In this document: piece by piece, positions 40,701 to 47,099 of the stretch
Numbering within the stretch: the first letter of the stretch is position 1
How the letters are laid out: each line of letters opens with the position of its first letter
Assembly: GCA_036391875.1 (NCBI GenBank)
Contig: DASVZA010000024.1
Span: 173,718 to 237,717 of the forward strand
Reading direction: 5' to 3'
DNA: 64,000 nucleotides
Source: Parasulfuritortus sp036391875
Lineage (GTDB): Bacteria > Pseudomonadota > Gammaproteobacteria > Burkholderiales > Thiobacillaceae
Position numbers and translations under genes: made by a program
The notes under the pieces: model-generated
The model's input: only the letters and a program-made list of their open reading frames with translations
The model's database searches: none
What the model was told of the DNA's origin: nothing

Positions 40701-41148
40701 GGCATTGGATAGCCGTCCAGCCCGAGGGGCAGACATAGCTCGGATTATAGTAACTCGGGTCGTAGCGCGAGTCGTAATACGAGTTGTACATATAATACTT
40801 CGAAGGGGTGTACTGCCCGAAAGTCATCAGCCCCAGGTTGATCTGGCCGAAGTAGGTGGTTTCCAGACTGCGGATTGCAGCACGTGCGATCTCCGATTTG
40901 CTGTGTGGGCTGCTACCGCCGACGGCCGCGCCGATCATGCCGTAGGCGGGGTCGCCGTTTTCGTCCATGTTCTGCGAGTTGGCGAGTACGAACAATACGT
41001 TGGGCGGGGTGCTGGTGCCCAGGTACAGTGGGACGCTGCTGATCGCGACCGCGTGCGCGCCGGAACAACCCAGGATGTACAGCAACAAGGCCCCGCTGAG
41101 TGGATGTAAGCGGAAACGCATAGGGGTGTCGGTTCGGCGTGGCTTCAT
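37783..41148 (-). CDS. pilY1: PilY1-type pilus tip adhesin / assembly factor
   Basis: This 1121-residue exported protein has a signal peptide, an N-terminal von Willebrand A-like region and a C-terminal PilY1/PilC beta-propeller (about 600-1050). The start of the vWA region reads VLFVLANSQNMDENG, so the first aspartate of a DxSxS metal site is Ala and the site looks degenerate. Two calcium-loop sequences are visible: DADQNGTID (about 830) and DINGDGNYD (about 1045). PilY1 primes pilus assembly with the minor pilins and acts as tip adhesin and surface sensor. It starts after GGGAG and is less GC-rich than the flanking housekeeping genes. Confidence 0.93.
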   Translation of the reverse strand: MKPRRTDTPMRFRLHPLSGALLLYILGCSGAHAVAISSVPLYLGTSTPPNVLFVLANSQNMDENGDPAYGMIGAAVGGSSPHSKSEIARAAIRSLETTYFGQINLGLMTFGQYTPSKYYMYNSYYDSRYDPSYYNPSYVCPSGWTAIQCRASDYKLYRTVNPTDTSNYIYYNYASPFYDNGSPFSANFCYSSTAKFDNTTNVPAGSDYYTCYSTKTGTSDASPGTSGSGYSGYLGGGGFGPTDSDYANNVLDFGARLPSVYTSSAWFYNGSPGGGYLRTPLAALTSTQQTTINNKLVCNMPSQWNSSNPNPTPAWPSTGCNSSTLLSSSIYNSGLTAIEGTLNDAASYFKGTLSTSKGATSGYTLPNSCGKNFVVLLTNGLPSVDASGTIEKNGGQIDTCSMTSKAITAATNLYNNGNGPKLYVVGYALPPFALQYYNSSCGVTGNPLDNMASSGGTGTSFTASDPATLQSSLNSVFTSILQSSGSSATLAPNSTSITTTSYVYQASFNTADWSGHLQAIPVTSSSTGTAAWDAATLIPTWNTRNLLTYNGSVGKTFQWNNLSTNEQCLLASQASGCTLTSAQTTTGQQVLNYISGDTSQSQAHGGSLRNRSVLLGDIVDSNPLYLSQDDYGYSILSGTEGSSYPAYIASKTTPMLYAGANDGMLHAFNSSGVEQFAYVPSAVYANLPALTQPSYNSNHQVYVDGSPGSGDAYYAGAWHTILIGTLGGGGNSIFALDVTNPASMTASNVMWEYTGASNMGKTWGQPWVARFNDGNYYAVVNNGYNSTNGHAVLYLIQVDNPSNVIKIDAGSGGSSCTSGDGLSQATLLDADQNGTIDAIYAGDLCGNIWKFDVSNTMASKWAVAFKSGNTPLPLFTAKDSSGNLQPITAPLVLGSTPSGTAGTAMVFFGTGQYLGATDTTSTSTQSIYGVLDSSTFSSGSFSGGTYSLVRATNLVQQTLTYYTIGGKTYPTDTTNTVSYPPVGTQFGWYADLPTSGERVIQQATISSGRVKFVTLIPNSGSCSYGGSSVTLSVDPATGGSPPNAFLDINGDGNYDSNDNITVDGKSLVVIGTVFNAILSRPAIFNDGNNERDLYGGSDTNVYSTTEKSSHLSPRASWTQIQ

Positions 41149-41183
41149 GATGGCTCCCGATTAGTGTTGTCTTCCCGTTATGT

Positions 41184-41402
41184 TCAGCGTTGACCGCTTT
41201 GGGGCGGGCGCGTCTGGGTGGGATGGGTCTTGGCGGACTCGTTGCGTCGCTGTTCGGCTTCGCCGCTGCGGGATTTATTCTTTTCAGTATCCTGCTGCTG
41301 TGCGTCGCGGGTGGCTTGGTTTGGGTCGATGCGCATCATGGCATGCGATGTGAGCGGAGACATGAGGGCAAACAGCAGGCCAATGGCAAAAGCGTTTTTC
41401 AT
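41184..41402 (-). CDS. Small secreted charged protein in the pilus operon
   Basis: This 72-residue protein has a clear signal peptide (MKNAFAIGLLFALMSPLTSHA) and a mature part of about 50 residues made almost only of polar and charged residues (Gln, Asp, Glu, Lys, Arg, Ser), predicted disordered. GAGG lies eight bases before the ATG. It sits 16 bases after pilX and 35 before pilY1 on the same strand, so it is surely co-transcribed. I do not recognise a family. A role in pilus tip assembly is suggested by position only. Confidence 0.75.
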   Translation of the reverse strand: MKNAFAIGLLFALMSPLTSHAMMRIDPNQATRDAQQQDTEKNKSRSGEAEQRRNESAKTHPTQTRPPQSGQR

Positions 41403-41418
41403 CTTCGAAACCTCGTAA

Positions 41419-41949
41419 TCAATAGCGCACGTAAATTTCCTGCAGGATGACGACGGTATTGACGTCGCTGCCTACACCTCGTGCCGTGATGCGGAAATAG
41501 CCGTGGCCCTGGCTCGGGCCGAAGCCGATGTTTTGTATCTGGCTGCCGCCGCTCGGGGCGCTGGTGGTGAGTCGCTCGACGACGAATTGCGGTGCCTGGG
41601 GGCCATTCTGGACAGGGTTGGTCGCCACCGTTGCGGAATTGGCGTTCCAGTTGAAACTAAGCCAGTCCTGGCTGCTGACAAAAGTCGCGGCAGGTGACGA
41701 GTTGGGCACCATGTAATAGCCGGTACCGGATGGCAGGGTGGAGGCGGACAGTGACGCGGCTCCCTGGCTCAGGGCGGTTTCGGCGGCCTGGAATGCCAGC
41801 ATGTGGTCGCGGGTGTTGCCGGCGATGCGCTCTTGCATGATGGTGCCCTGCATGCCGGAAATGGCGATCAAGGTGATCAGGACCAGAAAAATCAGGCTGA
41901 TGACCAGCACGGCACCGGATTGTCGGGAGATGGGAGTACGCGGTTTCAT
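41419..41949 (-). CDS. pilX: PilX-type minor pilin
   Basis: This 176-residue protein has the PilX N-terminus: RQSGAVLVISLIFLVLITLI, in which the usual Glu at +5 is absent, followed by MQGTIMQERIAGNTRD and AFQAAETAL, the PilX N-terminal domain signature. It is part of the pilVWXY1E priming complex at the pilus tip. It lies two bases after pilW. Confidence 0.9.
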   Translation of the reverse strand: MKPRTPISRQSGAVLVISLIFLVLITLIAISGMQGTIMQERIAGNTRDHMLAFQAAETALSQGAASLSASTLPSGTGYYMVPNSSPAATFVSSQDWLSFNWNANSATVATNPVQNGPQAPQFVVERLTTSAPSGGSQIQNIGFGPSQGHGYFRITARGVGSDVNTVVILQEIYVRY

Positions 41950-41951
41950 GG

Positions 41952-43022
41952 CTACAGGCGATTCCGTATGGCGACGGTGGTGACGGCTTCCTGGTACATG
42001 CGGCGATCGGGTGCCGTGTAGGCGGAGCCGTTGAACGTATAGTGCTGAGAGGCCATGGTGACATTGCTGTTACTGTCGTTGGATGCCCCACCGACAAGGA
42101 GTAGATGAACCTGCACCGAGAGCACGTTGTTCCAGTTGTTTGCCGCAGCTACGGTCGATGGGCTCTGGTAAGCGCCTACGACCCGGGCCGGCGGGGTGGT
42201 GCCCGAAGTGTCGACGCCCAGCTGGTAGGCGACTTTTTCCACGTTGCTGATCAGCGGCTGGGCGGTGCCGTTATTGGGTATCCGATAGAGCGCCCAGGGG
42301 ACGCTGCAATTGCCGCTGGAATAAGAAGCAGTGGGGCAGCCGATCAGATAGTCGTTTTGGGTGAAGACGTAGACGAATGCCGGTGGGGGCGTCGCTCCAT
42401 ACAGTCTGGACAGGAAGTTGCTCGAGTTGTTGCTGGAAGAATGGGCGATGGTAACCATGCCGCTTGCAGAAGAAACAGATGTGGCGGTAAACACGTCGGC
42501 AGCTATGCAGTCGCTGACCATGAGCACCTGATATTTCTGGAAATTGTACGGATTGCCGCCGATCTGGATGTTGGCATTGTAGACACCCATATTGCCGGTC
42601 AATGGCACGCCGCCGCCTGCGGCTTCATAAATGCGCAGGATATCTGTATTGGGTTTGGCCGTGATGGTCAGGCCAGCAGGGGCGGTCCAACCCGACCCGG
42701 CCGGAAATACCTGTACGGCTGTACCCGGATTGAGGGTGACGCCCGTCAGGTTGTTGGAGATGACGTGCGGCGTGATGGTGTTGAGATTGCCGCAGCCCAT
42801 GTAACCCGCCATGCGGATATCGTGACTCATCGTTTCGAGGGCGTAGCGGGCGTTTTCCTGAATGGTGGTGAGGTTGTCCTGGGTCCGGAACGACTGCCGG
42901 CTGCCCAAGTAGAGATAGCCCACGGCGGCGACGATCAGGAAGCCGATGGTGAGCGAGATCATGACCTCCAGCAGGCTCAGGCCCAACTGGTCTCGTGGGG
43001 AGGTAAGCCGGGTGGTTTTCAT
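41952..43022 (-). CDS. pilW: PilW-type minor pilin
   Basis: I start this 356-residue protein at MKTTRLTSPRDQLG, overlapping the pilV stop (ATGA). The prepilin helix LSLLEVMISLTIGFLIVAAV has Glu at +5. RQSFRTQDNLTTIQENARYA and DIRMAGYMGCG are the conserved PilW sequence. A large C-terminal region follows. It forms the tip complex with PilV, PilX, FimT and PilY1. Confidence 0.92.
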   Translation of the reverse strand: MKTTRLTSPRDQLGLSLLEVMISLTIGFLIVAAVGYLYLGSRQSFRTQDNLTTIQENARYALETMSHDIRMAGYMGCGNLNTITPHVISNNLTGVTLNPGTAVQVFPAGSGWTAPAGLTITAKPNTDILRIYEAAGGGVPLTGNMGVYNANIQIGGNPYNFQKYQVLMVSDCIAADVFTATSVSSASGMVTIAHSSSNNSSNFLSRLYGATPPPAFVYVFTQNDYLIGCPTASYSSGNCSVPWALYRIPNNGTAQPLISNVEKVAYQLGVDTSGTTPPARVVGAYQSPSTVAAANNWNNVLSVQVHLLLVGGASNDSNSNVTMASQHYTFNGSAYTAPDRRMYQEAVTTVAIRNRL

Positions 43023-43441
43023 AGCTGGCTGGCGATACTTAAAACTTGACCGTTGATGCCTTGTAAACCACGTTTGTCGTCCCATTGGACCGAAACAGTG
43101 GTTAGTCCGGTGTTCAGATCGCGTCCGATCGCGCCGCGTCCTCCTGGCAGGGCGGTCGCCAGGGTGTTTTTCCATTGAATCAGATCCTGGGCCGCTGTCG
43201 TGGTGCCGGTGGGAACGGTGGAAAAGGCGGTATCGTAGCTGCCAGCCTGCGCGGCGGCCCGGTTGGCGCGCATCCGGTCCAGCATGTCGTAGGCGAGCCA
43301 GGTCGCCTGGGAACGCTGAGAGGCACCTTGGTTGTTCTGCAGGCTGCTGGTCATCAGTCCGGCCAGGCCGATGAGTCCGATGGCGACGATCACCATGGAG
43401 ACCAGGACTTCAAGGAGGGTAAAGCCGCGTTGTCGAGTCAA
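43019..43441 (-). CDS. pilV: PilV-type minor pilin
   Basis: This 140-residue prepilin is processed after MTRQRG, before FTLLEVLVSMVIVAIGLIG, followed by the PilV signature LAGLMTSSLQNNQGASQRSQAT and DMLDRMRANRAAA. It is translationally coupled to pilW by a four-base overlap and starts ten bases after the fimT stop. Confidence 0.92.
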   Translation of the reverse strand: MTRQRGFTLLEVLVSMVIVAIGLIGLAGLMTSSLQNNQGASQRSQATWLAYDMLDRMRANRAAAQAGSYDTAFSTVPTGTTTAAQDLIQWKNTLATALPGGRGAIGRDLNTGLTTVSVQWDDKRGLQGINGQVLSIASQL

Positions 43442-43451
43442 GACAGTCTCC

Positions 43452-43976
43452 TCACGGGCAGGTGGCGGTTGCGATGGGCTGTGACCCGATCTGGCCGGAG
43501 GTCTGGACCGCGATCTGGCGGGAAAGGGTCAGGTCGTTTGGCGTGCAAACCGTGAAGGTGCCGGCGCTTCCTCCCGAAACCAGGGCGCCTTGGGCAGTGA
43601 ACGTGTAGCTGTTTTGCGATGCGCTTAAGGCTGTGTTGCCGGCATTGATCGGCCCATGGGCGCGCACCAGTTCGCCGGTGTCCAGGGTGCCGTTCGAATT
43701 GAGGTCCACCCACACGATCCAGCCGTTGGCCCAACTGCCTGTGGTGGCGCACGATGTCTGGTTGCTGGACATGCAGATGGTTGTGGGCAGGGCTCTCCTG
43801 ATTCCCTCGGTGCGCGCGTAATATAGGCCGCCAAGAAGGTCGTTGACTACGGTGGCAACCCTGTTACGGTTGAAGAGGCTTTGGAAACTGGGCACCGCGA
43901 TGGCCAATAGCACTCCCACCACCGCGATGGTGACGAGTAGTTCCATTAACGTAAATCCGCTCGATCTGTATTTCAT
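43452..43976 (-). CDS. fimT: FimT/GspH-type minor pilin, first gene of pilus operon
   Basis: This 174-residue prepilin has leader MKYRSSG and helix FTLMELLVTIAVVGVLLAIA with Glu at +5. The GspH domain follows. The C-terminus reads QTSGQIGSQPIATATC, so the GRxR motif seen in the 36754-37266 paralogue is absent. It starts the fimT-pilV-pilW-pilX-orf-pilY1-pilE operon and diverges from the AlgZ-like gene across 84 bases, where the operon promoter and any AlgR site should lie. Confidence 0.9.
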   Translation of the reverse strand: MKYRSSGFTLMELLVTIAVVGVLLAIAVPSFQSLFNRNRVATVVNDLLGGLYYARTEGIRRALPTTICMSSNQTSCATTGSWANGWIVWVDLNSNGTLDTGELVRAHGPINAGNTALSASQNSYTFTAQGALVSGGSAGTFTVCTPNDLTLSRQIAVQTSGQIGSQPIATATCP

Positions 43977-44060
43977 GGGCTATAGCCTATCTAGAGATTG
44001 CGGCTAATCAAGTTGGGAGTCGACGAATGGCGTTTTTATTGATTTGAACGGCAAATTCGA

Positions 44061-45110
44061 ATGGGCCTCTCGAGATATTTTTTCCATTATGCAGGGAACC
44101 GACTGAGCCGCCTCGACAGTTCGATGGTTCTGCCCGATTTTCGTAATCTCGGCGTCATGCTACGGATCATGGTGGCGGCGGAGGGATTGCGGTTCGTCTC
44201 CGCCTATTTGGCGGGTGGCGGAGTAATAGGGGCGTATGCCCGGGCAATGGCGAGCCGGAGTCTGTTCGAACCGATTTTGCTGATCGTGATGCTCATCCTC
44301 TTTCTGATGTCCCGTTTTTTGCGGACTCATTCCTATCGTCGTGGTGTCATGCTGGTATTGCTGGTTTCCATCGCGTCGGCCTTGAGTTGGGCGACGATAC
44401 AGCAATGGAGCGGCCAGGATGGGATATTGCCCAGCACCATGTACGTGGCCGTGTCGGCGACCTTGGCGACGATGGCAATTCTGGCCTATTTCAATTGGCG
44501 TTACAGAGCGCTTTCGCCCGCACTGTCGGAAGCGCGGCTGATCGCCTTGCAGGCGCGTATCCGCCCCCATTTCCTGTTCAACAGCCTGAATACGGTGCTC
44601 GGCCTGATCCGGTCGGAACCGAGGCGGGCGGAGGCCATATTGGAAAATCTGGCGGATTTGTTTCGCGCCTTGATGTCGGAATCCAGTACCCTGGTGCCCC
44701 TGGCCAAGGAACTGGAATTGGCCAAGGCCTATGCCGAAATCGAAATGGTGCGACTGGGCAAGCGCTTGTCGGTGGATTGGCAATGCCAGGGGGCGCCGAT
44801 GGATGCCATGGTGCCGCCGCTGATGCTCCAGCCGCTGCTGGAGAACGCGGTTTATCACGGCATCGAGCCGGTCACGGCAGGCGGTACGGTCAGCGTGACG
44901 GTTTTCCTGAAAGGCGAGGAACTGAACTTGGTGGTCCGCAATCCTTGCCGAGCACAGCAGGAGCGGCGCAGCGGCAACCGGATCGCCTTGAACAATATCC
45001 GCGAACGGTTGGACCTGCATTTCGATGCCGAGGCGACCATGAGGACGTATGAGGCCGGCGAGGAGTTCGTGGTGCAGATCAGGATGCCGTATCGTCGGGC
45101 GGGGGGTTGA
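44061..45110 (+). CDS. algZ: AlgZ/FimS-like sensor histidine kinase
   Basis: This 349-residue inner-membrane protein has four or so N-terminal helices (about 35-145) and a LytS-type kinase core. The phospho-accepting His170 lies in QARIRPHFLFNSLN; the ATP-binding region has MLQPLLENAVYHGI and NNIRERLDL. In Pseudomonas this type controls pilVWXY1E through AlgR. The start is uncertain: the ATG at 44061 has no good ribosome-binding site, and an in-frame ATG at 44124 (MVLPDFRNLG) fits family alignments. Confidence 0.88.
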   Translation: MGLSRYFFHYAGNRLSRLDSSMVLPDFRNLGVMLRIMVAAEGLRFVSAYLAGGGVIGAYARAMASRSLFEPILLIVMLILFLMSRFLRTHSYRRGVMLVLLVSIASALSWATIQQWSGQDGILPSTMYVAVSATLATMAILAYFNWRYRALSPALSEARLIALQARIRPHFLFNSLNTVLGLIRSEPRRAEAILENLADLFRALMSESSTLVPLAKELELAKAYAEIEMVRLGKRLSVDWQCQGAPMDAMVPPLMLQPLLENAVYHGIEPVTAGGTVSVTVFLKGEELNLVVRNPCRAQQERRSGNRIALNNIRERLDLHFDAEATMRTYEAGEEFVVQIRMPYRRAGG

Positions 45111-45155
45111 ATCGATTACTGGATGGGGGATGTATGAGCGGGGGAGATTCTTGGA

Positions 45156-45935
45156 TTGAGGCTGGCGATGCCTGATGTTGTCGGAACGGCGGATCGGCCG
45201 CCACTTCAGCCGCTTCGTGTCTTCGTGGTGGACGACGAGGCCCCGGCGCGGGCCAGGCTGAAGAGTCTGCTCGAGGACTGCGCCGAAGCCTTGCCGAACG
45301 AAGTGGTCGGCGAGGCCGCCAGCGGCGGTGAGGCCTTGGCTGCGTTGGCCATGAAGCCGGTCGATGTGGTGCTGCTCGATATCCGCATGCCGGGCATCGA
45401 CGGTATCGAGGTCGCCCGGCAATTGGCGGCGCAACCGCAGTCGCCGGCGGTGATCTTCGTGACGGCATACGATGGCCATGCCGTTTCGGCCTTCGAGGTC
45501 CAGGCACGGGATTATCTGCTGAAGCCGGTGCGCCAGGACCGCTTGTTGGATGCATTGCGGCGCATTCGGCCGCAGGCCGGCGCGGCAACCCAAGCCATTT
45601 CCCCTCACTTCACGGTGAGCGACCGGGGCCGGGTGTTGCGGGTGCCGCACGGCGATGTCCTGTATCTGCGGGCTGAACTGAAGTACGTGACCCTGCGTAC
45701 CCGGGAGCGGGAATATGTGCTGGACGTGCCTCTGGTCAAATTGGAGGAAGCGTATCCAAACGATTTCCTGCGCATCCATCGTAATTGCCTGATCAACCGA
45801 GCCTGGCTGGTCGGTTTCGAACAACGGCGGGACGGCGATGAAATCTATTGGGTGGCGGTCCTGAAGGACTGGCCTGAGAAACTGCCGGTGTCGCGCCGGC
45901 AACTGCATGTGGTGCGGGATTTCAGGGCGTCCTAG
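45156..45935 (+). CDS. algR: AlgR-like response regulator, LytTR DNA-binding type
   Basis: This 259-residue regulator has a receiver domain with acidic FVVDDEAPAR, phospho-acceptor Asp75 in VVLLDIRMPG and the Lys in YLLKPVR, then a LytTR domain with YLRAELKYVTLRT and FLRIHRNCLIN. It should receive phosphate from the AlgZ-like kinase 45 bases upstream. The start may be TTG 45156, with GGGGGAG upstream, or ATG 45168 (MPDVVGTAD). The adjacent divergent pilus operon is the expected target. Confidence 0.9.
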   Translation: MRLAMPDVVGTADRPPLQPLRVFVVDDEAPARARLKSLLEDCAEALPNEVVGEAASGGEALAALAMKPVDVVLLDIRMPGIDGIEVARQLAAQPQSPAVIFVTAYDGHAVSAFEVQARDYLLKPVRQDRLLDALRRIRPQAGAATQAISPHFTVSDRGRVLRVPHGDVLYLRAELKYVTLRTREREYVLDVPLVKLEEAYPNDFLRIHRNCLINRAWLVGFEQRRDGDEIYWVAVLKDWPEKLPVSRRQLHVVRDFRAS

Positions 45936-45938
45936 GCG

Positions 45939-45967
45939 TTGAGCTTCGGGGCGTTAGGTTTTATCAT
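45939..45967 (+). promoter_or_regulatory. Sigma-70 promoter of the 34-aa membrane peptide gene
   Basis: TTGAGC (45939-45944) and TATCAT (45962-45967) are exactly 17 bases apart, right after the algR stop codon. The predicted start is about 45974. Confidence 0.6.
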
Positions 45968-45994
45968 CCAAAAAATAACGACAGGAGTCCCGCG

Positions 45995-46099
45995 ATGAAT
46001 ATCTTCAGTTCCTACAATCTGCCCATCACCCTTGTTGTCGCCCTGATCGCCTGGGCCTGGTTCAGTCTGTTTTCCGCGTTGGTTGGCTCGCTGTTCTGA
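45995..46099 (+). CDS. 34-residue single-span membrane peptide
   Basis: A tiny ORF encodes MNIFSSYNLPITLVVALIAW, then a further 14 residues ending LVGSLF. About 20 of its residues form one hydrophobic helix with aromatic residues (WAWF) in the middle. AGGAG lies eight bases before the ATG. Promoter, ribosome-binding site, ORF and intrinsic terminator follow in order over about 215 bases, so it looks like a monocistronic gene rather than chance. I do not recognise a family. It may regulate a membrane protein, as many small transmembrane peptides do; its partner is unknown. Confidence 0.65.
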   Translation: MNIFSSYNLPITLVVALIAWAWFSLFSALVGSLF

Positions 46100-46125
46100 T
46101 ATCGCCGGGAACGCGCAGATCAACG

Positions 46126-46153
46126 AAAAAAGCCCGACTTGGTCGGGCTTTTT
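46126..46153. terminator. Bidirectional intrinsic terminator
   Basis: The stem agcccgac / gtcgggct with a 3-nt loop is flanked by A5-6 on the left and T5 on the right, giving U-runs on both strands. It ends the small-peptide transcript on the plus strand and rpoH on the minus strand. Confidence 0.92.
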
Positions 46154-46171
46154 GCTTTTCGGGACGCGCCT

Positions 46172-47023
46172 TCAGTGGGTCAGTGCGGTCTTCATCTTCT
46201 GCAGGGCCTTGACCTCGATCTGACGTACCCGCTCGGCCGAGATGCCGTATTCGGCGGCCAGTTCGTGCAGCGTGGCGGGGTCTTCCTCGTTCAGCCAGCG
46301 TGATTCGACGATGCGGCGGCTGCGCGGGTCCAGGCTGTCCAGCGCCTTGCTTAGGCCGTGGGTGGCCAGGTAATCCCGTTCGGCGCGCTCGATGTGGTCG
46401 GTCGGGTCGCTGTCGGGCGCGGCCAGATAGGCGATGGGCGCGAAAGCGTCCTCGTCGTCGTCGGACGAGGCTTCGAGCGCCATGTCCTGGCCATAGAGAC
46501 GGACTTCCATCTCCCGGACATCGTGCTGGCTGACGTTGAGCGTCTCGGCCATCTCCTTGACCTCGTCGGCGCCCAGGCTGCCGCTGCTCTGCTTCAGGCT
46601 GCGCAGGTTGAAGAACAGCTTGCGCTGGGCCTTGGTGGTGGCCACTTTGACCAGACGCCAGTTCTTCAGGATGTATTCGTGTATTTCGGCCTTGATCCAA
46701 TGCACGGCAAAGGAAACCAGGCGTACGCCGCGCTCGGGGTCGTAGCGCTTGACCGCCTTCATCAGGCCGACGTTGCCCTCTTGGATCAGGTCGGAATGGG
46801 GCAGGCCGTAGCCCAGATAGCCGCGGGCGATGGACACCACCAGACGCAGATGGGAAAGCACCAGTTTGCGTGCGGCTTCAAGGTTTCCGTCGGCGTGGAA
46901 CCGGGTTGCCAACTCGTGTTCCTCTTCGGCGCTGAGGAGGGGGAAACGGTTCACCGCGGAGATGTAGCTCTCCAGACTGCCCAGGCTGCTGGGTACAGGG
47001 AAATGCAGGGTTTCGCTGGTCAT
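46172..47023 (-). CDS. rpoH: RNA polymerase sigma-32 (heat-shock) factor
   Basis: I start this 283-residue sigma factor at MTSETLHFPV, after GGAGGTTACCGA. Region 2 has DLIQEGNVGLMKAVKRYDPERGVRLVSFA, split by the sigma-32 pattern WIKAEIHEYIL. The RpoH box region is QRKLFFNLRSLKQ. Region 4 ends with ISAERVRQIEVKALQKMK. It directs heat-shock gene transcription. A perfect CIRCE operator lies between ftsX and this gene, implying HrcA control in addition to mRNA or protein-level control. Confidence 0.97.
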   Translation of the reverse strand: MTSETLHFPVPSSLGSLESYISAVNRFPLLSAEEEHELATRFHADGNLEAARKLVLSHLRLVVSIARGYLGYGLPHSDLIQEGNVGLMKAVKRYDPERGVRLVSFAVHWIKAEIHEYILKNWRLVKVATTKAQRKLFFNLRSLKQSSGSLGADEVKEMAETLNVSQHDVREMEVRLYGQDMALEASSDDDEDAFAPIAYLAAPDSDPTDHIERAERDYLATHGLSKALDSLDPRSRRIVESRWLNEEDPATLHELAAEYGISAERVRQIEVKALQKMKTALTH

Positions 47024-47055
47024 TCGGTAACCTCCAAAAATCCTTTTGCCAAATA

Positions 47056-47082
47056 TTAGCACTCTCGAGTAGAGAGTGCTAA
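47056..47082. promoter_or_regulatory. CIRCE element (HrcA operator) upstream of rpoH
   Basis: TTAGCACTC, nine bases, then GAGTGCTAA: an exact match to the CIRCE consensus. It ends 33 bases before the rpoH ATG, in the 76-base gap after ftsX. HrcA bound here would repress rpoH (or an ftsX-rpoH read-through) until heat shock. Confidence 0.95.
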
Positions 47083-47099
47083 TAGGGAAAAGTTCCTGG

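Noticed and set aside
41190..41450. 86-codon plus-strand ORF with hydrophobic stretch opposite the small secreted protein
   Set aside because: The minus-strand frame has a proper signal peptide and ribosome-binding site and fits the operon; the hydrophobic look of the plus-strand frame is a mirror of Gln/Lys/Glu codons.
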